Below, one piece after another: positions 1 to 5,570 of a stretch of 11,209 nucleotides of DNA. Below the pieces are notes generated by a model. The model searched no databases, was not told where the DNA came from, and saw only the letters and a program-made list of their open reading frames with translations. The position numbers and the translations under genes are program-made. The stretch is taken from positions 1 to 11,209 of the forward strand of contig CALDMR010000147.1 of the NCBI GenBank assembly GCA_937915065.1, read 5' to 3'. This stretch comes from an uncultured Clostridia bacterium. Its GTDB lineage: Bacteria; Bacillota; Clostridia; Oscillospirales; Oscillospiraceae. Positions within the stretch are counted from its first letter, which is position 1. Each line of letters begins with the position of its first letter.

Positions 1-507
1 CTCCGCCGATGTATCGCCGTAGCCCTTTGTGACCGCGGACAGCAGATTGATACTGTCCGTTGTGGTGGCGTTTCCTGCCGCCGCCGATTTTGCGGCGGTT
101 TCCAGTATGCTGGCCGCGTCCGCGCTGTCGCCAAATGCAGATACTACCTGATACATGCCGTCGGTCAGATCTGCCGTGGCCACGCCAGTCCGGTTCGATA
201 CCTCCATGATCTGGTTCCCGATTTCTGCGGTGCGTGCCGCCACCTCTGCCCCTGTTCCCGTCAGCAGGGTTGCGACATTGGCCAGCTGGGCCTCATAATC
301 CGACGCGGCCTTTACCGCTGCCACACCTATGGTTCCCACGGCGGCGGCGCCAGCCGCCGCCGCTCCGGCGATCACTTTTCCTGCGTTCTTTGCGGTTTTT
401 CCCAGCGCGTCTATGTTCTTGGCGGCGGTATCGCAGGCGGCTTTCAGGCTGCTGTCTGTCTTTCCCGCGATTTTCAGCAGCATTTCATAGCTCTTACTTT
501 TTGCCAT
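1..507 (-). CDS. Phage tail tape measure protein, N-terminal part (cut by left window edge)
   Basis: The tape measure protein sets tail length by acting as a ruler during tail tube assembly, and is ejected with the DNA. The visible 169 residues start MAKSKSYEML, carry a Gly/Ala-rich hydrophobic stretch at about residues 45-65, and then a region typical of the PhageMin_Tail (PF10145) family: a Y-E-A-Q-L segment near residue 70, the N-R-T-G-V-A region near 117-123, and LLSAVTKGYGDTS near the window edge. The ATG at 507 has a good GGAGG about 9 nt upstream and overlaps the end of the frameshifted tail chaperone by 14 nt, as expected for the E/E'-T arrangement of P2-like phages. The gene runs off the window, so total length is unknown. 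The family call is from recognised sequence style and gene order, not from a search. Confidence 0.9.
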   Translation of the reverse strand, partial: MAKSKSYEMLLKIAGKTDSSLKAACDTAAKNIDALGKTAKNAGKVIAGAAAAGAAAVGTIGVAAVKAASDYEAQLANVATLLTGTGAEVAARTAEIGNQIMEVSNRTGVATADLTDGMYQVVSAFGDSADAASILETAAKSAAAGNATTTDSINLLSAVTKGYGDTSAE

Positions 508-1002
508 TCCTGCGCACCTCCTCCGAAAGTTCGTTCATTGTGTCCGCTAAATCGTTCAGGTCATCCACAGACAGGGCCAGCAGATAGTCCAGCCCTGTCC
601 GCAGATGGATAGACATTCCCACGCAGGCTTTCCGAATGACGGCGGGTGTCAGTTGTTCCCATCCCCGCCGTAAAGAAAACCCACAATTTTGCTTTTCAGC
701 GCGATAGCATCCCGGCCCGGAAGCCTCTGGAAAAATTCCAGCGGTTTTCCGGTCACCCTGGCGGCCAGCAGTTCGCAGTAACCCATTTCCATTTCGATGG
801 TGGCAGGGTTCAGCCCAGGGGATTTTTTGGCCAGGATCTTTCCGATGTTCTCCAGCGTTCCCGCCGTCACATCCTCCAGCCCGGACAGATCCAGCTCGGT
901 ATATTCCTGGCCCTCAAACTGATAGGGCCGGCGGAATTTCAGGATCAGGCTCTCCTCCTGGTCCTCCGCCTCCAGGGCGGCGTTGTTCTTGATTTCGTCC
1001 AT
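494..1002 (-). CDS. Tail assembly chaperone, long form made by programmed -1 frameshift (gpE+E'-like)
   Basis: If ribosomes slip back one base on GGGTTTT (682-676), codons 1-109 of the short form are joined to 60 further codons read from 676 down to a TAA at 496-494, giving about 169 residues. I translated the -1 frame by hand: it is open across the whole 180 nt and reads SLRRGWEQLTPAV, then a helical stretch containing GLDYLLALSVDDLNDLADTM, and ends RRNGKK. This resembles the Leu/Asp-rich E' (gpG-T-type) extension domain that contacts the tape measure protein in other phages. The extension has no plausible start of its own and would otherwise leave a 141-nt hole between the chaperone stop and the tape measure start. 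The coordinates cover both segments; there is a one-base backward shift at 676. Confidence 0.8.
639..682 (-). promoter_or_regulatory. Programmed -1 ribosomal frameshift signal: slippery GGGTTTT plus downstream hairpin
   Basis: On the minus strand GGGTTTT occupies 682-676 and is in the X XXY YYZ register of the chaperone frame (G GGT TTT, codons 108 and 109). After a 4-nt spacer, ACGGCGGG (671-664) pairs perfectly with CCCGCCGT (646-639), an 8-bp stem with a 17-nt loop; dropping the terminal A-T pair gives the usual 5-nt spacer. The zero-frame TGA stop lies in the loop. Heptamer, register, spacer, stem and open -1 frame all agree, which is strong sequence evidence; shift efficiency cannot be told. 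Confidence 0.85.
649..1002 (-). CDS. Tail assembly chaperone, short (unshifted) form
   Basis: A 117-residue protein in the position of P2 gpE / Mu gp41 tail assembly chaperones, which coat the tape measure protein before tube polymerisation. It has an acidic N-terminus (residues 1-20), a FEGQEYTELDL segment like the Phage_TAC_7 (PF10109) family, a helical middle part, and ends LYGGDGNN at a TGA. The start codon directly abuts the tail tube stop codon, with AAGGAG 9 nt upstream. Location between tube and tape measure is the classic chaperone slot. A canonical slippery heptamer at codons 108-109 lets part of the ribosomes shift to -1 and make the longer form described separately. Family assignment is from position plus motif resemblance. 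Confidence 0.85.
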   Translation of the reverse strand: MDEIKNNAALEAEDQEESLILKFRRPYQFEGQEYTELDLSGLEDVTAGTLENIGKILAKKSPGLNPATIEMEMGYCELLAARVTGKPLEFFQRLPGRDAIALKSKIVGFLYGGDGNN

Positions 1003-1521
1003 TTAGCACATCTCCTTGTATGCAGCCAGCAGATCCACTCCGTTGACCCTATATGTGGGGTTCATTTTGTCCAGCTCCACGACGCTTTCCCCGTCTACCT
1101 CAATCAAGATGTTAAGGATGTTCAGGGTCACGCCGCTGTCCATGGTGCTGGCCCGTTTCAGCTTGCCGCCGGTCAGCTTTGCCGCCCGGCCACCCACCAC
1201 AATGCGGATTGCCTTTGGTACAATGTTTCCGGCGCTGTCGATCTCCTGAATAGCGCCCCGGATCGTCAGTTGGACCGCCTTGGTCTGGTCCATCATGTCG
1301 GTGGCCTCTTTGTCCAGGGTGCGGAAAGGGACCTCCAGCTGCATATTGCCGAAATGGCCGATGGTGGGATCGTCGATCTCACCCAGGATCCCGGCGCCGC
1401 TCACCGTTTCGCTGGTGGCCTCAAAGTCCGGCAGGGTCAATTCATCCCCCACGCCCAGCAGCTTTCCCCCCTCGTTGTACACATTGTAGTTGTTTATCTT
1501 GGTCGGAATATTCTTGCTCAT
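1003..1521 (-). CDS. Phage major tail tube protein (contractile tail)
   Basis: A 172-residue protein of the P2 gpFII-type tail tube family (PF04985), which stacks in rings to form the inner tube of contractile tails. Typical features are the N-terminal NIPTKINNYNVYNEGGKLLG segment, the LTLPDFEATSETVSGAGILGE stretch around residues 28-48, the repeated beta-rich body, and a C-terminal part with IEVDGESVVELDKMNP and a V-N-G-V-D motif near residue 162. The length fits the family. It follows the sheath gene with only 3 nt between stop and start, and its GGAGG lies in the last sheath codons, so the two are translated together. The start at 1521 is the only well-placed one. Confidence 0.93.
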   Translation of the reverse strand: MSKNIPTKINNYNVYNEGGKLLGVGDELTLPDFEATSETVSGAGILGEIDDPTIGHFGNMQLEVPFRTLDKEATDMMDQTKAVQLTIRGAIQEIDSAGNIVPKAIRIVVGGRAAKLTGGKLKRASTMDSGVTLNILNILIEVDGESVVELDKMNPTYRVNGVDLLAAYKEMC

Positions 1522-1524
1522 GGG

Positions 1525-2991
1525 TTACTCGCCTCCTCCGGTCAGCGCGGCCTCCAGGGCCGCGGTGTCGTACTCGCGGATGTTCACGATCTTCTCCGCG
1601 GGGATGTAGGGCGCCAGGTATGTGTGGGTGGTCAGCTTCCCGTCCAGCAGGTCGGTGATCGGGTTTTCGTCCTCCTTGAACTCCAGCCGATACCCGGCGC
1701 AGTAGTCGCGGGCCACATACCCGTTGCCAATAATGTTCTGGCTGTCCACGATGGACTGGATCAACCTCTTATTTCCCGGCTTGTCTACTTTCTGGAAGTA
1801 GGTCAGGATGAAGTTGTTTCCATCCCAGTCAAAAAACCGCCGCACCGCCAGCCAGCGGTCTTTCGGATCCGTGGTGGAGGGATAGGCTGCCGTGTTGTTG
1901 CCCCACAGTTTGAAACCGTTGGCATTGATAGCCGTGATCACGCCCTGGCCGTTCAGGAGGTTGGCCTGCTCCTGATCCAGCGCCACCTCGGTGCCGTCAT
2001 CCAGCACAGTGGCGGTGATTTTCAGGTCCTTATTGGAGGGGCTTGCATGAGGTACATCCCCGTTGGCTGCGTCGGTGGCCGCCGTTTCCGCCGCCGCCAT
2101 AGCGGACAGGCAATAGATCTTTTCGCCCACCGCCCCCTTGGGCCAGAATACCGCCGCGTGGCTGGAGCTTGCGCCCAGCTTTTCCTTGGCAGTCTTTACA
2201 GCGGTGTACACCGTGGCGCCTGTGCTGTCTGCCGCAATGTCCAGATAGGTGTTGCAATCGAAATTCCCGTTGACTTTTGTGGTCTTGGCCTGGAGGGCCG
2301 CGGCTACCACGGGATCGTGGGACCATCCGGGGGCCAGCAGCAGGCCAGGGGTCAGGCCCAGTTTGGGGTAAATCTGGCGCACCAGCTCCAGGCCCGTTTC
2401 CTTTCCGGTTTCTGCGTCCACGCCGCCCACAATATCCTCCTTGGTCGCGCCTGCGGGGTTCAGGCTGGTGGAGGACACCATCAGGCTTTCCGCCTCCTTT
2501 GCGGTTTCGGAGATCAGCGTGATCACCACATTCCCGTCATCGTCGTGGTCCGCTGTGTAGTCCACATCCGCCTCCAGCGGGGAACTGTCTTTCTTGACCA
2601 CCATCGTGTGGAGGAGGACATAGGGCTTTTTATAAACCGCCTGTCCGTTGGTCACCGTGCAGCTCTCCTCGCTGTTGCTCTTGGTGTGCTTGGAATTGCC
2701 GGGATCCAGCACATTCACCAAAACAATGGGGGCGTTATTGAACACCCGGAAATTGGCGTCAATGCTCTGGCAAAGGGTGAAGTTTTTGAAATCGTCGGAA
2801 TAGCCCACAGCGGCCTGGCACTCCGCAAAGCTGTAACACAGCTTCGGGGTGTTGGCCGCTTTGGTCGGATCGTCCGCCAGGTGAACGGGTGCCGTGCCGA
2901 AAATCACCTGGAGGGCGGCGCTGCTTCGGATCGGCGTGGTCAGGCTCGTGGCCTGCTCCTGGTTGTACACGCCATGCTGATAGGTTGCCAT
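1525..2991 (-). CDS. Phage contractile tail sheath protein
   Basis: A 488-residue tail sheath protein, the subunit that contracts around the tube to drive it into the host envelope. Evidence includes the N-terminal HGVYNQEQATSL, the IRSSAALQVIFGTAPVHLA segment typical of sheath starts, the VLVNVLDP element near residue 95, and in the middle LTPGLLLAPGWSHDPVVAAAL, a very characteristic sheath motif. The C-terminal half carries a VRRFFDWDGN region and a conserved TYLAPYIPAEKI near the end. Length is close to Mu-type sheaths. AGGAGG precedes the ATG at 2991. Together with the adjacent tube gene, this shows a myovirus-type tail. Family is PF04984-like by recognition. Confidence 0.95.
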   Translation of the reverse strand: MATYQHGVYNQEQATSLTTPIRSSAALQVIFGTAPVHLADDPTKAANTPKLCYSFAECQAAVGYSDDFKNFTLCQSIDANFRVFNNAPIVLVNVLDPGNSKHTKSNSEESCTVTNGQAVYKKPYVLLHTMVVKKDSSPLEADVDYTADHDDDGNVVITLISETAKEAESLMVSSTSLNPAGATKEDIVGGVDAETGKETGLELVRQIYPKLGLTPGLLLAPGWSHDPVVAAALQAKTTKVNGNFDCNTYLDIAADSTGATVYTAVKTAKEKLGASSSHAAVFWPKGAVGEKIYCLSAMAAAETAATDAANGDVPHASPSNKDLKITATVLDDGTEVALDQEQANLLNGQGVITAINANGFKLWGNNTAAYPSTTDPKDRWLAVRRFFDWDGNNFILTYFQKVDKPGNKRLIQSIVDSQNIIGNGYVARDYCAGYRLEFKEDENPITDLLDGKLTTHTYLAPYIPAEKIVNIREYDTAALEAALTGGGE

Positions 2992-3007
2992 GTTGCTTTA
3001 CCTCCTG

Positions 3008-3268
3008 TTAATTTCGTTTCTGCGCCTTTCGGTACAGGGCATAAATGGGGCCGGTTTTCTCCCGCAGCTGGCGCATGGCCTCCGGTAGCTGGTCCAGCGG
3101 TACGATCAGGCCGCCCAGCACCGGGGTTTGCTTTCGCGCCGCCGCCAGGGCCTCCGGTATGCCGCCCCGGTAGGATGTGAATTGCTTGGCCACTCCGGGG
3201 ATCGTGGGGCCGCAGTACACCAGCGTGCCGTCCTCCGCCGCCGGTTTGGTCTGTTTCTTTGCTGTCAT
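3008..3268 (-). CDS. Small conserved phage protein between tail terminator and sheath
   Basis: An 86-residue protein of unknown function. I chose the ATG at 3268 rather than an upstream in-frame start at 3364, because 3268 overlaps the stop of the preceding gene as ATGA and has AAGGAGGTG about 10 nt upstream; the extra upstream residues look like out-of-frame translation (Gly/Pro/His-rich). The protein has a Lys-rich N-terminus, then LVYCGPTIPGVAKQFTSYRGGIPEAL, a GGLIVPLDQLPEAM stretch, and a basic C-terminus. Similar small proteins occupy this place in contractile-tailed phages of Clostridia as far as I recall, but no role is established. Coupled translation with the tail terminator suggests a tail assembly role. 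Confidence 0.75.
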   Translation of the reverse strand: MTAKKQTKPAAEDGTLVYCGPTIPGVAKQFTSYRGGIPEALAAARKQTPVLGGLIVPLDQLPEAMRQLREKTGPIYALYRKAQKRN

Positions 3269-3744
3269 GCTTCTGGCACCTCCTTGTGGACCGCCGGCGC
3301 CTGGATCCGCAGGGACATGGCCGTGAAATAGTACGGGTGTGTGTCCTCCTCCTGGGTGGTCCATTCCATAGGGTAAAGGACCTCCCAGCGGTTGCCGATC
3401 ACGGCGCAGGCGGAATAGTGATGATAAATTTTGTTGATGATGTGCAGGGCGTCCCGGTAGCCTTGGCGCCCCGGATCGGGGTCGTAGACACAGGCCACCA
3501 GCACCGCGTCAATGATCTGCGGGTCATCGTCGCTCTCGGTCTTTCCGCCCCGGAGGCGCACCACCACATACGGCTCCGGCGGTGCTTCCTTGTCCTGGGC
3601 TTCATCGTCGCTTTCCCGGATCGGCACATCCTGGGGGTAGATCTGGATCTCCCGCTCGACGCCCAGGGAACTTTTCAGCCTCTCATGGGCGAAAAGCTCC
3701 TTTAGGTCCGCCACCATGGCGTCCTGCAAAAATTCTTGGGTCAC
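3265..3744 (-). CDS. Probable tail terminator / tail completion protein (gpU position)
   Basis: A 159-residue protein in the slot of lambda gpU, which caps the growing tail tube and joins tail to head. It starts with a helical MTQEFLQDAMVADLKELF, has a Pro/acid-rich loop (residues 35-58), then PEPYVVVRLRGGK, a variable acid loop, DAVLVACVYDPDPGRQGYRDAL, a helix with INKIYHHYS, and WEVLYPMEWTTQEEDTHPYYFTAM near the end. The alpha-beta layout with 'one partner strand, helix, strand' and the DT-HPYYF ending is usual for tail terminators of Firmicute phages. The ATG at 3744 has a perfect AAGGAGG at 3760-3754. It is the first virion gene downstream of the moron cassette. Specific identity is inferred from order and pattern, so I rate it moderate. 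Confidence 0.65.
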   Translation of the reverse strand: MTQEFLQDAMVADLKELFAHERLKSSLGVEREIQIYPQDVPIRESDDEAQDKEAPPEPYVVVRLRGGKTESDDDPQIIDAVLVACVYDPDPGRQGYRDALHIINKIYHHYSACAVIGNRWEVLYPMEWTTQEEDTHPYYFTAMSLRIQAPAVHKEVPEA

Positions 3745-3758
3745 ATGCTTGCGCCTCC

Positions 3759-3787
3759 TTGACTTTTTACCGTTTCTTTCTTATAAT
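3759..3787 (+). promoter_or_regulatory. Near-consensus housekeeping (sigma-A/70) promoter of the lipoprotein moron
   Basis: TTGACT (3759-3764), a spacer of exactly 17 nt, and TATAAT (3782-3787) give a promoter one base from consensus. It is in an AT-rich patch unlike the surrounding DNA. Transcription should begin near 3794, leaving a leader of about 55 nt before the ribosome binding site and ATG at 3849. The first two bases of the -35 box also form part of the Shine-Dalgarno of the opposite-strand tail terminator gene. Confidence 0.88.
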
Positions 3788-3848
3788 TACGGATGTGTTA
3801 ATGTTCAGAAAAGTGTGGTAATAATCAGCACAAAAGGAGAAATAAAAA

Positions 3849-4580
3849 ATGAAAAAGAAAAGAACTCTTGCACTTTTGCTTTCTCTTGCCCTCTCCGTTT
3901 CCCTCTGCGCCTGCACGGTCACACCTCCAGAGGAGGGGGGTGGCGGCTCTGCCGTTGATAGTGATACCAGCTCCTCCTCTTCGGCAGAAACGCCCGATCC
4001 CACGCCCTCTACAATTTCCTTTGAACAGGAATTTTCCAGCGGCAACTACACCGCCGGTATTGATTTCCCCGCCGGGAAATATGACATCGTGGCGGTCAGC
4101 GGCGGCGGGAATGTCAGTTCCAGCAATGCCTTTGACGGTGGGATCAACGCAGTCATGGGAACAGAGGACAAAAACGAACTCATGGATATGTACGAACAGG
4201 AGTACAGCAATATTGACCTGCCCGACGGCACCACGCTTACCATCTCCGGTGTGACTGTCCGCCTCACTTCCGACGCAGCCAGCGGTGATCCGCTCACGCC
4301 CCGCAATCAGGAGATCACCGAAACGGTGGATCTTGGAAACGGAAACTTTGTTGCCGGAGAAGATTTCCCTGCCGGGGTTTACAACATCGTGGCGGTTAGC
4401 GGTGCCGGAAATGTGTCCTCCGATAACATGTACAGCGGCGGCCTCAATGCTATGATGGGCACAGAGGAGGAAAATCAGCTCATGGACATGTGCGAACAGG
4501 AATATAAAAATATTGACCTGCCCGACGGCACCACGCTTACCATTTCCGGTGTCCAGATCCAGCTTGTCCCCAGCGTTTGA
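3849..4580 (+). CDS. Lipoprotein with two tandem repeat domains; prophage moron
   Basis: The only plus-strand gene in the window; 243 residues. The N-terminus MKKKRTLALLLSLALSVSLCAC is a lipoprotein signal peptide: three lysines and an arginine, a Leu/Ser/Ala core, and a lipobox L-C-A-C with lipidation expected at Cys22. Residues 23-60 are a Thr/Ser/Pro/Glu/Gly-rich tether. Two similar units follow, about residues 65-139 and 165-239, each with G-N-[YF]-x-A-G-x-D-F-P-A-G, I-V-A-V-S-G, a GT-E-rich helical part (LMDM-EQEY) and NIDLPDGTTLTISGV. By eye 55 of 75 positions match without a gap. AAGGAG is 9 nt before the ATG. It has its own promoter and terminator, so it is expressed independently of the virion operon, probably in the lysogen, and would be anchored outside the membrane. 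I do not recognise a named family; a surface role such as superinfection exclusion is only a hypothesis. Confidence 0.92.
   Translation: MKKKRTLALLLSLALSVSLCACTVTPPEEGGGGSAVDSDTSSSSSAETPDPTPSTISFEQEFSSGNYTAGIDFPAGKYDIVAVSGGGNVSSSNAFDGGINAVMGTEDKNELMDMYEQEYSNIDLPDGTTLTISGVTVRLTSDAASGDPLTPRNQEITETVDLGNGNFVAGEDFPAGVYNIVAVSGAGNVSSDNMYSGGLNAMMGTEEENQLMDMCEQEYKNIDLPDGTTLTISGVQIQLVPSV
4041..4565 (+). repeat. Internal 300-bp-period tandem duplication within the lipoprotein gene
   Basis: Unit A (about 4041-4265) and unit B (about 4341-4565) align at an exact offset of 300 bp without gaps. The best-kept part is 4211-4252 against 4511-4552, where 41 of 42 bases agree, the single difference being a synonymous C/T in the Ile codon after the Thr. 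The segment around 4083-4100 against 4383-4400 is also nearly identical. The parts in between have diverged more, including a Tyr-to-Cys change in the EQEY helix. Confidence 0.93.
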
Positions 4581-4597
4581 GGTTTGGCTTTTACCCT

Positions 4598-4626
4598 GCG
4601 GCCCCCTACATGGGGGTCGCTTTTTT
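4598..4626 (+). terminator. Intrinsic terminator of the lipoprotein gene
   Basis: GCGGCCCCC (4598-4606) and GGGGGTCGC (4612-4620) form a 9-bp stem with one G-U pair and a TACAT loop, followed by six T (4621-4626), 17 nt after the lipoprotein stop codon. It acts on plus-strand transcription; read from the minus strand, the hairpin is not followed by a U-run, so the virion operon should read through. Its T-run overlaps the stop codon of the gpZ-like gene by two bases. Confidence 0.9.
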
Positions 4627-5224
4627 ATGCCGCTCTCCCGAAACCGTCCAGCACCCGCTCCACCTCTCGCTGGATGTGCTTTTGCAGGATGGAGTAATAA
4701 TCCTGGGTGGCCTCCTCGTAGGTCTTGCCGTACAGCATAGGCACCGCCGGGGCCATGAGGGACTTTACCGGCAGGCGGGCGCGGCCCACGCGCTGCACAA
4801 TGGCCGTGTGTCCGCTCTGGAATGTGGCCTCAAAGGCTTTCCGCCCGTCCACCTCCAGCGCGGTCATGGCGCTTTCGTTCAGCACTTTCAACATGGCCGC
4901 GGTGGTTTCGGTGTTCCTCCTGGTCATGTAGGCCATGATCTCCACCATGCCGCCCCTGGAGATCAGTGTGGCGGATGTGTCGGCGCCCTTGGCCCGCTCC
5001 AGGTACATACCGCCCCGTTTCCTGTCGGTCAGGATCTTCTTGTCGCTGATTGCATAGCGTTTTCGGGTCCTTTGTCCGATTTTCCGTTTCATTTCATTGG
5101 CCGTTGCGTTGATGGCGCTGGCCAGCACACCGGGGGCTTTCAGCTGGTTGGGCAGGGTGTTCAACTGGCGTATGATTTTTTGGATTTCCGCTTGTTCGTC
5201 AATCTGTATCACGCTTTCGCTCAC
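4625..5224 (-). CDS. Phage tail completion protein, minor tail protein Z-like
   Basis: I place the start at the GTG at 5224, giving 199 residues, close to lambda gpZ (192). GTGA overlaps the stop of the upstream gene and GGAGGCGGTGAG lies just before it. An in-frame ATG at 5275 would add 17 Gly/Arg-rich residues and has no ribosome binding site. The protein has an N-terminal helix (EIQKIIRQLNTLPNQLK), an ALASAINATANEMKRKIGQ-like helix region, then the RKRYAISDKKIL segment common in gpZ-like (PF06763) proteins, a GRARLPVKSLMAPAVPMLYG motif at about residues 150-170 that is very typical of this family, and a C-terminal helix (IQREVERVLDGFG). GpZ-type proteins are needed to finish the tail's head-proximal end. 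It is the last minus-strand gene before the moron cassette. Confidence 0.8.
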   Translation of the reverse strand: MSESVIQIDEQAEIQKIIRQLNTLPNQLKAPGVLASAINATANEMKRKIGQRTRKRYAISDKKILTDRKRGGMYLERAKGADTSATLISRGGMVEIMAYMTRRNTETTAAMLKVLNESAMTALEVDGRKAFEATFQSGHTAIVQRVGRARLPVKSLMAPAVPMLYGKTYEEATQDYYSILQKHIQREVERVLDGFGRAA

Positions 5225-5556
5225 GATCTCACCGCCTCCAGCGTAATGGCCAGCATACCGGCCTCCTCGGTGCAATCGGCCACCCGGAACAGGCGCCCGT
5301 CAAAATCGAGCTGTTTCCCATGGGCCGGGCGCGGGCCGTATTCCTCCTTGGCCACATAGATCAGCCGGCGGGCCTTGTAGGTCCCATCCACCTGGATCCC
5401 CATTTTTGACTTGTCCCGCTCCAGCAGTTCGTTTTCATCCACCACCACGGTCATGGGCTTTCCGTCTATGGTGTGGGTGTCCGCGAACTCCTGGCCATTC
5501 AGAAACACAGCGGAAATGTCAGCCGCCACCAGATCCTTGAAGCTGGGGGCGCCCAT
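5221..5556 (-). CDS. Head-tail joining protein, gpFII-like
   Basis: A 111-residue protein in the gpFII position, between the gpFI-slot gene and gpZ. It begins MGAPSFKDLVAADISAVFLN, continues with EFADTHTIDGKP, a strand-rich middle (TVVVDENELLERDK), and ends with a HGKQLDFDGRLFRVADCTEE segment followed by MLAITLEAVRS. The short beta barrel pattern and the 'helix then EFA..H.I(D/N)G' start are usual for head-tail joining proteins of this group (PF05354-like); length compares with lambda gpFII at 117. The ATG at 5556 overlaps the upstream stop as TGATG. Both its SD-like AGGGGG and its start codon are inside or against a perfect hairpin, so translation probably depends on the upstream gene. Function is inferred from order and pattern. 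Confidence 0.7.
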   Translation of the reverse strand: MGAPSFKDLVAADISAVFLNGQEFADTHTIDGKPMTVVVDENELLERDKSKMGIQVDGTYKARRLIYVAKEEYGPRPAHGKQLDFDGRLFRVADCTEEAGMLAITLEAVRS

Positions 5557-5570
5557 CAGCGGGCGCCCCC
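5545..5570 (-). promoter_or_regulatory. Perfect 10-bp hairpin over the start of the gpFII-like gene
   Basis: GGGGGCGCCC (5545-5554) and GGGCGCCCCC (5561-5570) are exact inverted repeats with a 6-nt loop. In the mRNA the left arm holds the only SD-like bases, and the loop holds the TGA of the upstream gene and the first two bases of the next ATG. All pairs are G-C. This should block free ribosomes and couple translation of the gpFII-like gene to the upstream gene. The structure is seen directly; its regulatory role is inference. There is no U-run on the minus strand, so it is not a terminator of the operon. Confidence 0.7.

Noticed and set aside
646..3180. Very long plus-strand open frame (844 codons) over the tube and sheath genes
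   Set aside because: It is antisense to well-recognised tail genes, its product is rich in His/Gly/Val without any known domain, and there is no credible ribosome binding site. GC-rich codon use on the minus strand opens this frame.
3269..3364. Start at 3364 for the small gene upstream of the sheath
   Set aside because: ATGA overlap and AAGGAGGTG support 3268; the 32 extra residues are out-of-frame-like.
3791..3822. Possible operator: two similar TGTG-TTAAT / TGTG-GTAAT stretches after the moron promoter
   Set aside because: Only a loose direct repeat in a short AT-rich leader; not symmetrical and easily due to chance, so I did not list it as a site.
3767..4306. Two minus-strand open frames (92 and 86 codons) inside the lipoprotein cassette
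   Set aside because: They are antisense to a clear lipoprotein gene, have no ribosome binding site, and one covers the promoter; Pro/Ser-rich shadows.
4598..4626. Terminator hairpin acting also on the minus-strand operon
   Set aside because: Read from the minus strand, the A-run precedes the stem and no U-run follows, so it is not expected to stop the late transcript.
5225..5275. ATG start at 5275 for the gpZ-like gene
   Set aside because: The added 17 residues are Gly/Arg/His-rich, lie wholly in another frame of the upstream gene, and have no SD; GTG at 5224 with GTGA overlap and GGAGG is better.
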